Both the position numbers and the translations under genes were made by a program. Under the pieces are notes generated by a model, which had not been told where the DNA came from, made no database searches, and saw only the letters and a list, made by a program, of their open reading frames with translations. Positions 14,101-24,875 of a stretch of DNA of 64,000 nt are shown here, piece by piece. Location of the stretch: assembly GCF_963675165.1 (NCBI RefSeq), contig NC_087391.1, positions 2,437,001 to 2,501,000 on the forward strand, in the 5' to 3' direction. Position 1 is the stretch's first letter, and each line of letters starts with the position of its first letter. Source of the DNA: Halichondria panicea (taxonomy: Eukaryota; Porifera; Demospongiae; Suberitida; Halichondriidae).

Positions 14101-17100
14101 CATCTCTGCCCGACAGAGGTCTACAAGATTCATGTATTCAATCTAGGAATGAACGGAAAAGTGAGCCTCTAATTCATCTGTAGCTTAATTCTATACATGT
14201 ACAGTTTGGTGCATGGTTGTAATATAAGAAGTCTACTTTTTAAATTCATGCAAGTACATAACTTGTATACATACATGTAACTTGTACTTGTGCTTGGAAC
14301 AAGTGATGATGTTGTCATTGTCTGTTAGATCATTACAGCTAGTGAGGTGTTGAGGGGCCTCTCCAGAACTGATCTCATAGCCACCGCAGTCTCAGTGTTT
14401 CAACTGGCTTCCAATAAACTCCAGCTTCCCTTCCAAAATGGCGTGGTACGTACTTAAACCTCTACTTGTTAGGTTTGTTTGACCCTTGCGTATACAAGTG
14501 TATACACAAAAACTTGATCATAAACTTTAAGCGCCCCTAACTTCAGTCTATAGGAAGGAATACGTTTCTCTTAGAGATCTTTGTGTCCTACTGTCACTGT
14601 GTGTTTAAATCACAGATCTAGCTGAGAGATACAATGCTACATTGTATGAACCAAACGGAATTTGGCAATAGGATAATGGTCGATATGAATAATTGTGTGT
14701 ACTTGAAGAGAGGAGGGTCATTGACATATTTTTCTACACACATGTATGTAGGATGATCCTGAAGAGCACATATCAGCTACTAGTGTTGCTTTGCTTTGCC
14801 TGAGCTTATTGAAAGAGACTGGGTGTCATGGTGAGTGAATCAAACGTGTGTAGCTAGTAACGTCAACACGTTATTGATTGCATTGTAGAGGACTGTGTTC
14901 TGAGTGAAGATTGGATCAATATCGATGCAACTATCAGTCTCTATGAACAGCTTCTCTCTTTACAGGTTAGATTGTGTACATGTCAGATTGTCAAACATTA
15001 TATTAAATTGTGAGTAATTCCCGGAAAATTGGGCGTTTCACTAAAGCAAGAATCTACGTGTATATACATGTAGTTCTCTCTTCCCCAAGCCCGGAACAAA
15101 CTTAATGTGTGTTTACGGTGATAAGTTGATACCTTTATACGGATATCTATTCTTGCTTTTGCCAAAATGGATATCCATTCTTGCTTTGTTGTACTTCATT
15201 AAATTGTGATAGTCATTCCCGGAAAATTGGGCGTTTCACTATAATTATATACATGTAGTTCTCTCTTCCCCAAGCTTTAGTCTGGAACAAACTTAATGTG
15301 TGTTTACGGTGATAAGTTGATACCTTTATACGGATATCTATTCTTGCTTTTGCCAAACTGGATATCCAGAACAAACTTAATGTGTGTTTACTGTGATAAG
15401 CCATTCTTGCTTTTGCCAAAATGGATATCCGTATAAAATGTTTAGCTTATCACTGTAAAACACAAAATTATTAAGTTTGTCATTAGAAATAGTGGTGGCA
15501 AAGGCATACAAAAGTATTAATAGCTACATGTACATTGCATGTAATGTACGTGGTGGACAGTTAGGTGTTAATTAACCCTGTCCTTGTAATAGTTGCAGAT
15601 GCAAGCCATCCATAGAGCGGCCAAAAAAGACAAAGTAATAATAAGAATGACTGAAGTATCTTATGTTGCTCTATTTTGAGAACAGACAACTCAGCAATAC
15701 TGAGCGTTAGGGTCCAAAATAGAACAAGCCATGAAACCATTTCAGTCTATCCTTTCATGCGTTATTTTCTTTCAAGCATTATAATTATGCTGTTTGTTAG
15801 TGCGTTTTGTCAAGCATCGTATTGTTGTTTTTCTGAGTACAGTCTGAAAGTATTCACTAATAAAACCGTACACGAATGCAGGTCAAGTACTCAGTGTTTC
15901 TCTCACCTAACTCGCTTGCTGACAAGGAGGCTTGTGACCAGCTCTTCCAGAAAAGAGTCAACGATTTTGCTGACAGTCTGTGTTTGCACGAGAATAGTCC
16001 GAAGCTATTTCACGCTGGAAGCAGGTACATACATGTATATGCCGGTACAGACCTTTTTGCGCACATGCATGTTTCACAAATTGTGGTTGTGAAAACAAGC
16101 AACCATTGTACATGACTGTGTGCACGCGTGCTCCTCTATTTGTGCTCACCGTTTATTTTTCACAGGTTTGCCTCACGTGTGCACGCGTGCTCCTCTATTT
16201 GTGCTCACCGTTTACTTTTCACAGGTTTGCCTCACTGTTGGGCTACACTGAGCAGCAGTTTTCTGAATCTGTTGCTGCTGAATGTGCCAGAAGAATGGAC
16301 CTCAAGCAAGCCAAAACTATTTGGTGGTAGGTATATATCGGCCACTACATGACACTGTAATGTGTGTACATTGTAGGCCAATAGCAACCAATTACTCGGT
16401 TCGTTCAATATAGTATATGAACTCCCATGCTTACTGTCCCCTGTGTCCAATAATATTTGTTATCTTTTCCAGGGATCTACTGAGAGGTTCTCCTGATAGC
16501 TTCTCCTCTGCTCTACTGCTGTACACAGTGCAGCAGGGATGGGCGTTGATGCAGAGTGACCCAGGCTCTGTGAGTGGGAGGGAGATCAAAGAGCTAAGGG
16601 ACTTGGCAGCTCAAGCCATGACTATAGCAGACACAGGTCAGTCTATGTTTCCCACTGATATGTGGCCCTATAAACACAGGTGCATGTTATACCAGATGTG
16701 TGGCCCTATAAACACAGGTGCATGGTTACAAAGCTTTGTAATACCTTCCGTTCTGAGCTAAGGAATACCTTTCAAGCATTGTGTTAATCATGTTTATAGG
16801 TCAGTCACTAATTTCTATGAGAGACGAGGCTACCATCTTAAATGAATTATTTCTTCAGGTGTTCTCTTGTCGGCTGTGGAGGTGTACAGTGGCTGTATCC
16901 TGCTATGTGAACTACACTCCCAGTGTGAGGGGGCAGCCCCAGATCTGGAGGTCAGTGAAAGGTGAGGAACCAGTACAGCTGGTGTTACCCCTTGTATTTC
17001 TTGAATGTCGAAGGCGAACTGCAGTTCTCTATTTAGCTGATGTATAAACGATTCAACGAAAAACAGGGGCATAATTCATGATATCTCTCTTTTGTAGTGA

Positions 17101-20100
17101 ACCTGCTGGCATCACGTCTGGTGTGCCAGCCCACTTCAGAGAGGATGGTCTGGTGTTAGATCAGCAGAAAGTGCTGCCGGCCGCTGTGAAGTTTGTCCAG
17201 GCCAGAACACCTCTGCTCACTAGTCTGGAGACACGACTACTACCAACTGCATTCTCAGGTAAGTTTTTTATTTTGCACATGCACGTATAGATGTGATACG
17301 TTTTGATGAAAGTCACTTTACTTTGTTTTGTCTTTGTAGCGCATTTATGTACCGTGTAGCGTATTTACTAAGCCTTTCGATTTCAGGTGATACTGATGTA
17401 GTGCTGGAGTTGTCTTCGGAGTTGAGTCAAGCTCTACAAGACAATGGGCACATTCAACTCAGCGTCCTCTGTACAATGCAGGTGGGGCTTGAATACATGT
17501 ATTAATGACTGCACCATTGATACTTAACTCTCCCTCCTCTCTTTTAGACCCTTCCCTGTCACTGCGGCTATGCTGGGGTGACCACTCAAACACTGCTAGA
17601 GACAGAGCAGAAAACACTCTCGGGGATGCTGCTCACACTCACTGGAAAGGTGCAGTGTACGGCTCTATAGCAACTCAAAATAATACATCTGCACCTTACC
17701 TCTTCTTTTGTACTACCTACCACCCCTTACGTGTCGATATTTGATAATGGTACACTCTCTTTGCTGTATACATGTAGGTGTTGTCGTCTCGTAAGCTGGA
17801 CCATGAATATGCTCTCTCCCTGCTGTTGATGCTACCTCCTCAAGTTGCCGCTCAAAAACTGCAGGGCATTCGCTTCAAGAGCATCAGCAGCTACTCCAGA
17901 GTTATTGTGAGTTGACTGTAACTGTATGTACATGTGCTTTGTATGATGTGAAGCCTCAGCTAAAGATCGAATCTTAATAATTATGTCAACATACTTAGTC
18001 TATAGTACCATACAGTACTCTCATTATTGGATAGTTAGTACTAGCTGTAACAGGCAGAGATGTTGGTCAACCGCAAATTACATCCATGACCGAATGTGTG
18101 GAGATAGTTGTTAAATGCCCTTTAAAAGTTACTTCTACATTTGTATATGGATCTATACCAGGGTGGTGTCATACAGGGGAGGGGGAAAGGGGGGATATCC
18201 CCCCTCTAGCTCCAATCCCCTCCCCTAACATTTGCATTCAGGTACTAGTTGGGGTCCATAGCTGGCAATTTTACATACTAACAGGGTATTGAACTAACAG
18301 GGTATTGAACTAACAGTTAACCTTTTCTGGCAAAATTTTATTTTCTTATTTCTCCCCTCTACTTCAAAATCCTGTGTGACACCCTGCATACCCACACATA
18401 CACTTACACACAGTCTTTGTGCAACCTGGCCTTAGACTACGGCTGTATAACCAACCAGACCCAGCTGAGCAAACAGGCTGGCACCATTCGTAGCAGTGCT
18501 GAGTGGGGTAAGAGACTGAGTAAAGTTAAGATCTCCTTCACCGAGGCGTTCAGGGGAGGAAACGAAGAGAAAATGAAAGTGACTACCACTCTGTTCAGAA
18601 GCAATCTGGCTGACATTGAAACTGTACTGCAGTACACAGGGTATGTCTAGACCGATATCCTCAAGAAGGCTATCAAAGCTGACGCTTCATGTATTTGTTG
18701 TTATTGTGATTCTGTATTGTAGAGCATTTTTAAATTGTACCTCTACATGATATCTCTCTCGTACACTAATGTTCCACTTAATACTTTTTGTTTTACTGCA
18801 AGTGGCTTATACATACCACGTTGTTCCCTCCAGTGAGGTGCTTGGAAGCAATCCTCAATCGGTGTTGCTGGCCTATCTGAGGGTGGTGCTCACTGAGTGG
18901 GCAGAGTCAGAGGCGTGGCTAGACAGAGCAGCATCTCTACTGGGTCTCATTACTAATAGCCATGAACTGCTCGCCAGCATCCTGAGCTCTAAGGTACGTG
19001 CGCTCCTGGGTATGTGTATTGGTCATTGTCATTTCTTAACTCATGTATGTTGGGTACATACATTGTAATTTGTATCACGTAGGTCATTGCTGTTTCTTAA
19101 ACTCATGTATGTCGTGTACGATTTTGCCAAATTATTGACTAGTGTGATTTAAATAGGTATCTCCCTATGACTATGAGCGAATAACTTTCATCCTGCAAAA
19201 CCTGGTCAATGGAGAGCAAGTTTCTGGCCTCAAAATTGAGCAGGTGGGTTCATACAATGAATTACATGTATGTTCCTATGTGCCAAAAGAAGAACGTAGC
19301 CAGCCATGTTATCGATATCTACTAGTCGGACATTCCCATTCGTGATAGTCCCTTTAAGGTCAATACTATTGTTCCAACTTATGTCGACAAATGCACAGCT
19401 GTACCTCTGACTGGGTTCCCAAGCAGGTAGTTTAGCTTTGGAGTATTTCTGCTCCTCTTAGGTACTGTACACGTGTATAGGCCATATTTCAAGTGCTAAT
19501 CAGATTCAGTTCCGACTATTATGTTCAGGGTCTGCTGTTGCTGGACTGTCTCAGGTGCTACTCTAGAGGGAGCCTTCCCTCGGAAGCTGAGAAGAACTGG
19601 TATTCTAGTCACTACCTACAACCGTCCAACTCTACTGAGGTACGAAATGTCACTGTTGAATCAGTCCAGTGCTGTACCGGTATAGGTACATGTACATGTA
19701 TGATGTACATGTAAGATTAATTTATTTGTCCACGGCTGATTGTGATTACTGTTCTTTATAATTATGTGTATTTTATACTCACTGTTTTATATGCATGCAC
19801 ATGGTACAGCCTACACTTCACGAGGTCCAATTGCCTCCTCAGGCCACGGACAGGCTACCATTCCACTGCCTGCTCTATGCTTCCCCCATGGACATTATCG
19901 GTATGAAAACCTCTATTATAGCGCAAAATCCACTTCTCAAACACTGTAGTGCATACAATTTTGCATTTTGGCCAATTTTTAAGGCTTTAAAACATTATGC
20001 GATACTTAACTTCGCGATTTGGATTGTATATGTCTGTGCGATACAAATTTATGCGACATGGTAGCCGCTCGCATAAATTTGTAGCACTACGGTAACCGCA

Positions 20101-23100
20101 GTGGAGACCGGATGCATGGCTATAATGTCTTGATAGACGATCAGTTTTCACTGTTCGGCACTGTACATGTATCTTACATGTATGTTCAGTTGCATGTTCA
20201 GTAGAGTGTATACTTCTCCTCAGGACCGGAGCTTTCTGCTTCAACCATTTCCAAGCTCATACCAATAGCCAAGATATTGAAGGTATTCATAAATATCACA
20301 ATTATGTGCTGATCATAATTATTTTCTGCCTACGTACATGTAGTTGGATGGAGACGATTTTTATTCCTTGGCCATAAAGAACATAGCAAGCTCATCATGT
20401 GATAGTGGTGTGACAATAAGTCCATCAAAGACTCGGTTTGGCAGCCTGGCGGACTTGTTGGTTCATATTAAGAACACTAACCTTGCCCTCAGTATCACAA
20501 AGTGGCTTGCAAAACAACTGCATACAGGTGACTCAATGTACTATTAGTTACAGTTAAAGCCCCAGATTCACAATATACACACCTGTAACTCACACGAGCT
20601 ATTTCTTTTCTATGTTTTGAAAGGGAAATGAAATACATTGTTTGCTATTCTGATCTGGGCAGTAGGCCCAAGCTGTTGTGTGATTGTGGCTCCATATAAG
20701 AATTTATGATTTGGCTGCAGACGAAGAGAGAGTGGCAGCCCTGAAGACAGCAGTATCCATTGCTAATAACTGGAAAGAGCAAGCACGCACCGAGGTGTGT
20801 GCTCATGTATTTTGCTTGTGAAGCACATTTATGGGCCTGTTGTAGTGACTTTTAATTTTAGAATATCTCCCGGTGTGTGTATGTACATGCTTCCCTTCTG
20901 CATGCCTGATCATTTCCTCACATGCAGTCACAAGCTCAGAGCTGCACATGTGTACATAATTTCTACTGATCACTTGATAGTCAATACAAACGTTTGTCAG
21001 TTAGGTTTCATAATGTAATTGCATGGTTTAAACTGTAGCAATCTTTCTCTGTTGAATTCTTTGTGCAGAGTAATTATCAGCTGGCCAATGAGAAGCTTCA
21101 AATGTTCACTACACTGCTGAAGATAACACAGACAGACCAACTGCTCCACCAGTACGGTCTGGGGGACCTGAAAGAGCTCTCTGCCCAAGGAGCCCTTCTT
21201 GTCATCAAGCTATTCACTGATGTCCCAGTATCTAAACAGCAACCTGGTGAGAGAGGGCTACTGAGTCTAATCCGCATACTGATGGCGGTGGTAGATAACA
21301 TGCAGATTTGACAGTGTGTGACTGCTGTATGACCTATGACCTACCGGATGGTAGTAGACTGAGCCTTATCATGGCAATTTTCTCCTTACGCTACTGATAA
21401 TCAATCAATGCTGTTAATTAGCATGCATTATCTTGAATGCGTAGTCCCTGAAGTGCACTCCTTGGCGGCTGAGATTGCCAGGGTCCATCGCATCAGTTTG
21501 GACAAGATCAAAGCAAAACTCACTGAGGTGCTCCTGAGTGTGTGCATGTACATACATGTCTTGCTAAAGTTGTCCACCACACTTTGACAATAATAATTTC
21601 AATACCTTTATACTTGTAGACTTGGCTGACAACATCGAAGGCAGAAAGTAAAGACATGGACATCACTCAGGTAAGCAATGCAGTAAAGTGTGTTGTCACA
21701 GTACTGGCTGTAGACAACCTGCATAGTATCAATTTTCCAGGGTTGCAGTAATACCCTAAGGGTATGCAATTATTTGTGAACGATCTTCTGCGATGGTTTA
21801 AAACAGTTTTTAGGAGGTAGTGATCACTACGTACGTATATTCTTAATTGAGGGGTCAATATCGAAACGTTAGTGTTATAGGCCTATGTACATGTAAGACC
21901 ACCACACTACCCCACCCATGGCACCAAATACTTTAAGTGCGTATGCCGCTGATTTAATCATAATTATCCGTACAAACGTTTTTGCAGATGTCCCTAATGG
22001 AGGATCCCACTGAAGAGAGCGATGGAGAGAGTGAGGATGACCTCAACTTCAAAAGGTTGAGCTCCGTGTGTGTGTGTGTGTGTGTGTTGATGCACTATTA
22101 TGATAGGTTGAAATACTTGCTGAACGTCCCTGATCAGCTAGAGGCAAGTGTAACAACGCTGCTTCAATGGGCAAAGGTGAGAACTCCCTTCATGTTTGTT
22201 CAAGGGTAACATAATATACATGTAACTAACGAACCTCAGGCATTATGTCACTCCAGTGCCAATTCTATTTAATGTTGGTTGCTAGGCAACAGTTTAGATG
22301 TTGTAAGACAGTAGTACAAGTGCAAGTACCGTAAACTTGTGTACGTATGTTAGTATCATACACCACACACCCACTGTACAGCACACAGTGTCCAGCTCTA
22401 TTGGCAACCTCTCGAGAGTGAAGGCTCTGCAGGTCCTCTTTGCAATTGCCCCCGATAGTCTCATACAGAGTGTCAGTGGGACCTCTGTCAGCGATGTACG
22501 GTCAGTTTGCTCTTGAAAATTTATGTGGTGTATAGAATTGCTGATAGCGCTAAACACTTATATCGTATTTTTTGTTGACTTGGTGATACTATTGCAGTGA
22601 GTATATGCAGTGTACTCTTTTTGCTGCTGAGCTGGAGAGACTGCACATGTCTACCTCGATGCCAGCGTTCCAGGCCTGCAGTAAAGAAGGTCTTGTCAAA
22701 AGCCTCTGGAGGAATCACTCACAAGAACCAAGGGTGAAACAGGCGTTTTGTTAGTGTATATCTGTATATTGACTCAATTGTAATATTTGCTATATCGATC
22801 GACTAGCAGTGCGAGGGTAATGTTTATTGATTTATTCTGTTGATTCTCACGCAGGCGCTGAGACTCATTGGAGAGTTGTGTTTGCACTATTCAATCAAAG
22901 ATGGGAGCCTGTGGAGCAAGCTACTCCAGGCCTTGTTCAAACTGGGAATGGTATGTCATCTACTATACTGTACAAGGGAAAGTATACACTGTGTGAATTG
23001 TTTTTTGTTAACTTTTAGTTGCCCTACCTGAGGCATGTATTGAAAACTCTCTCCTCGTGTCCTGACCAACTGTGGGATGTAAGCTACTTTAGTTTGACTT

Positions 23101-24746
23101 GTTCTGATCGCACACTGTCCATTTTCGTGTATTTCAGATTCAGATTATGCCGTCTTTGTGGGAACATGTTATACTTTTTCCATTCCAAGACGGTATGCAA
23201 ATTAAAATTTGATTGTTTTAGTATCTATACTGTGCTATGTCTGCAGCCTCCGCTCCCCTCTCTGTGTTCCAACAAGATGAATGCGCAGAATCTCTCAGAA
23301 TGCTCATGGGGTCAGTCGTCTGTATGTTACAGTAATTGTGTACATGTAGATTCTAGATATAATACCATACATTGTCAAGCTTTCTCATGTATATCTTCAT
23401 CAGAAACTTACAGTAGTTTCTGAATAACTTTTTCTTAATTAACATGCAGATGTCCTTTCTTGTTTGAGTTGGATGTCACAAGGATCAGTGGAGCATTCCA
23501 CAGTGTTGGACTACTTGATCATGCACTAGTAGCTACACTGGTTATGTCTAGGGAGCAAAACAGACAAGATACCATAAAGGTGAGTCTTAAATGTGTCTAC
23601 TAGTTCTCTGTGTCCAGAAATGCATTTGCGTTAAAAGCAATTTTGTACTGTATATATTATTTGCAGAGTATACTTGACAAAATGAGCCCAGAAAGTCTGG
23701 TCACATTCCTTAACAATGTCGGCAACAGTCCTGCTGTTTCTGATTATAAGTTGCAAGTAAGATCTACCGTATACTATGTTTAGAATTTTGCGATTGTTCA
23801 GATTGAAATACCTATATATGCTGGTTATTTCTGACATAATTATAATTATCGATATTTTGTCGAACACAAAGTGTCTACCAGTTCCCAAATTGGTTTTCAC
23901 TCGCAAAGCAGTCTACATACTGTACATGTAGTAATACGTCATGATAGTAGTAAACAAGATATTAAATATGGTACCGAAAGTTGAGTTGATGTTTAATTGT
24001 TTGCTGAATGTCAGATAGTATAATTGCTATAGACGTGCATGTTGAAAACTTCAGGTCGAGGAGCTGGTCTACCTCTACGTAAACTCCAGTGAGAGGCATC
24101 AGGTGTTGGTGGGGTCGGACTATTTCACATCCTACGTGTACTTCCTGGTAACCAGGAAAATGGTCGATGGACTACTCATAAAGTCTTTGCAAGCAAACAT
24201 GTATGTTTCTTCACTGTGTAGCGGGAAATTTTCGTGATTTGCAAAAATTTTGCGTTTTTGAGGGCAGAGCAGTTAACGCAAAAAGTAAAACTGGGATAAA
24301 TTAACTCCCACGCACCGGTATTTCACATGCAAAGCTCTTGGTGGGTGTGGTTTCCTGGCAAACGCGAATATTACAACCCACGAACATTTATTGTAAGGCC
24401 TCTTGAGCGAAAATTTGCACCCGCAAAAATTCCACTAAATTATACAGATAATGGTATATCTGCAATTAGATTTGACAATTTTATACCTGCCATTGCAGGA
24501 TTTCTGAGGCTATACGGCTAGTGGAACTGTACAACCAGCATTATAGTGTGTCCACTCTATCTGGCTTGGAATTGCTAAAGGTGTGTTATAATATAAACTG
24601 TCATGTATATTGGTTAATTTGGGCGTCCCACCTATTACAAGAATTATAGTTAACTGTATAACAAAATATGTCATGAATCTTTCTTCCTCTTGTAGGAGTA
24701 CATAGAAACCAGAAATCTCTCAGAACTCAATAACTTTATTTTATAG
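707..24746 (+). CDS. KNTC1: Kinetochore-associated protein 1 (Rod), RZZ complex subunit, multi-exon gene
   Basis: KNTC1/Rod is the large subunit of the Rod-ZW10-Zwilch (RZZ) complex, which builds the outer-kinetochore corona, recruits dynein through Spindly and supports the spindle checkpoint. The assignment rests on a long colinear run of exons resembling the vertebrate protein. Examples are ALPEKRLATLIGQGRF with DDAETLAKKFNLD near 9.3 kb, LVQRCLKVDHPHV and LLHGYGIKDVN near 13.6 kb, the Asp-Tyr-rich exon at 19.2 kb, and LPYLRHVLKTLSSC near 23.0 kb. About 50 exons, mostly 50-220 nt, are separated by GT-AG introns of 51 bp to over 3 kb. The stop is TAG at 24744-24746 and polyadenylation signals AATAAA follow at 24810 and 24819. 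The first clear exon is 707-809. A short ATG exon at 143-182 followed by GTAAGT is a possible first exon, but I cannot prove it. Boundaries come from splice consensus and reading frame and may be off by a few bases. Confidence 0.88.
1175..2141. mobile_element. hAT-type MITE inserted at a KNTC1 splice donor
   Basis: The terminal inverted repeats TAGGGCTGTCCCAATTATTC (1175-1194) and its complement (2122-2141) enclose 967 bp with no coding capacity. The flanks carry an exact 8-bp target-site duplication, CTCACAGG, at 1167-1174 and 2142-2149. An 8-bp duplication with TAGGGCTG-like ends is characteristic of hAT transposons. The ancestral target was CTCACAGGTGGGC, the end of a KNTC1 exon plus its donor site. 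Confidence 0.9.
1305..1430. mobile_element. small MITE nested in the hAT MITE
   Basis: Imperfect inverted repeats TAGTCTGGGGCCAGAC near 1304-1320 and its complement near 1412-1430 enclose about 125 bp, including an AGACCTAATAGCTCGG module. The same module recurs in inverted orientation at 59117-59155, so this is a dispersed family nested inside the hAT element. Confidence 0.55.
2857..3030. repeat. TATAGCGGGTAATTT-family repeat copy
   Basis: TATAGCGGGTAATTT at 2857 recurs at 9896-9910, where it pairs with AAAATTACCCG near 10047 in inverted orientation. This copy lacks an obvious right end and looks truncated. Confidence 0.4.
9002..9212. mobile_element. MITE with CAGGGTGTCATACAGG ends, copy 1
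   Basis: The inverted ends CAGGGTGTCATACAGG (from about 9002) and CCTGTATGACACCCTG (ending about 9212) bound about 210 bp inside a KNTC1 intron, directly before the exon at 9256. A near-identical element lies at 18163-18385. No target-site duplication is clear. Confidence 0.75.
9256..15633 (+). CDS. KNTC1: KNTC1 exons encoding the central helical (alpha-solenoid) part
   Basis: Approximate exons: 9256-9408, 9744-9861, 10310-10400, 10468-10519, 10590-10630, 10940-11048, 11521-11665, 11741-11795, 11889-12010, 12501-12612, 12766-12909, 13132-13229, 13476-13686, 13963-14022, 14086-14160, 14330-14444, 14754-14831, 14889-14965 and 15594-15633. The translated pieces are leucine-rich helical repeats such as ALIWNRHM, EQWPQNGLKLCDYILEA, VVVFRLLDKAVAAELV and SWSESVEELVQRC, in the same order as in vertebrate KNTC1. 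The last small exon is lysine-rich (AIHRAAKKDK) and matches the charged linker before the Rod C-terminal domain. No frameshift was noticed. Introns are rich in TACATGTA palindromes and ATAATTAT. Confidence 0.8.
9411..9426. repeat. (CA)n microsatellite
   Basis: A run of CA dinucleotides lies directly after the KNTC1 donor at 9409. Confidence 0.8.
9894..10065. mobile_element. MITE of the CGGGTAATTT family
   Basis: AATATAGCGGGTAATTTTTG at the left and CAAAAAATTACCCGTATATG at the right form imperfect inverted ends about 170 bp apart inside a KNTC1 intron. The interior is non-coding. Related sequence occurs near 2857, and possibly at 24222-24450. Confidence 0.55.
10122..10155. repeat. 34-bp perfect palindrome
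   Basis: GTGTACAATCATGTACA is followed immediately by its exact reverse complement, with no spacer. It lies in a KNTC1 intron and could extrude as a cruciform. Confidence 0.9.
12226..12264. repeat. hairpin inverted repeat
   Basis: GGATTAAGGGTT and AACCCTTAATCC face each other across about 14 bp in a KNTC1 intron. The function is unknown; it may be the end pair of a very small MITE. Confidence 0.6.
15012..15450. repeat. tandem repeat of about 205 bp in a KNTC1 intron
   Basis: A block starting CCCGGAAAATTGGGCGTTTC and running through GTGTGTTTACGGTGATAAG to ATTCTTGCTTTTGCC occurs at about 15018 and again at about 15220. A third partial copy lies at 15365-15440. It lengthens the intron between the exons ending at 14965 and starting at 15594. 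Confidence 0.8.
15871..24746 (+). CDS. KNTC1: KNTC1 exons encoding the Rod C-terminal domain
   Basis: Approximate exons: 15871-16022, 16225-16326, 16474-16636, 16859-16960, 17099-17258, 17387-17478, 17548-17648, 17779-17907, 18414-18640, 18833-18993, 19158-19241, 19528-19638, 19809-19899, 20225-20281, 20344-20526, 20721-20793, 21069-21246, 21452-21527, 21620-21669, 21988-22055, 22107-22175, 22383-22498, 22598-22733, 22856-22949, 23020-23078, 23137-23191, 23247-23308, 23450-23580, 23667-23757, 24055-24200, 24500-24578 and 24697-24746. The region is helical throughout. Recognisable blocks are YDYERITFILQNLVNG, TDRLPFHCLLYASPMDI, LWRNHSQEPR-like and LRLIGELCLHYSIKDGSLW. The protein ends in LSELNNFIL, so its C-terminus is shorter than the human one. 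Two splice-site oddities lie here: a duplicated acceptor at 16107-16235 and a 51-nt GT-repeat intron at 22056-22106. Confidence 0.82.
16118..16236 (+). repeat. 59-bp tandem duplication containing a splice acceptor
   Basis: The segment from GTGTGCACGCGTGCTCC to TTTGCCTCAC is present twice with a 59-bp period. Each copy contains a TTTTCACAG acceptor (AG at 16164-16165 and 16223-16224) and the first bases of the KNTC1 exon. The downstream copy continues into the real exon. Confidence 0.88.
18163..18385. mobile_element. MITE with CAGGGTGTCATACAGG ends, copy 2
   Basis: CAGGGTGGTGTCATACAGGG at the left and CCTGTGTGACACCCTG at the right enclose about 220 bp. The interior is similar to the element at 9002-9212, including GGGGATATCCCCC and TACTTCAAAATCCTGT. 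It lies in the intron before the exon at 18414. Confidence 0.75.
22056..22106 (+). other. 51-nt mini-intron with (GT)n, flanked by AGGTTGA direct repeats
   Basis: KNTC1 coding sequence breaks at AAAAG and resumes at GTTGAAATAC. The 51-nt segment between starts GTTGAG, contains a (GT)n run and ends TGATAG. The segment is a multiple of three and has no stop in frame, so retention would add 17 residues rich in Cys and Val. Comparison with vertebrate KNTC1 suggests that the flanks (FKR and LKYLLNVPDQ) are contiguous in the ancestral protein. Confidence 0.65.
24222..24495. repeat. MITE-like intron filling
   Basis: AGCGGGAAATTTTCGTG begins a stretch with several internal GCAAAAATTTTGCG-type inverted segments inside a KNTC1 intron. 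It resembles the CGGGTAATTT MITEs, but the ends are not clear. Confidence 0.35.
24735..24740 (-). terminator. candidate polyadenylation signal of the START gene
   Basis: TTTATT on the plus strand reads AATAAA on the minus strand. It is 136 bp past the minus-strand stop and lies inside the last coding exon of KNTC1. Use of this signal would make the two mRNAs overlap. Confidence 0.35.
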
Positions 24747-24809
24747 CCAAGCACTGTAGCAATAATTATTTGCAGCAATTTTTCATTTAAATCTACTTGG
24801 AAACCACAA

Positions 24810-24824
24810 AATAAATTGAATAAA
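24810..24824 (+). terminator. KNTC1 polyadenylation signals
   Basis: Two AATAAA hexamers (24810-24815 and 24819-24824) lie 64-78 bp after the KNTC1 stop and before the end of the convergent START gene at 24876. Confidence 0.7.
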
Positions 24825-24875
24825 AGTTTATGTGCATACAATAATTATTATTGAAACAATCATAATGCTGAATCA

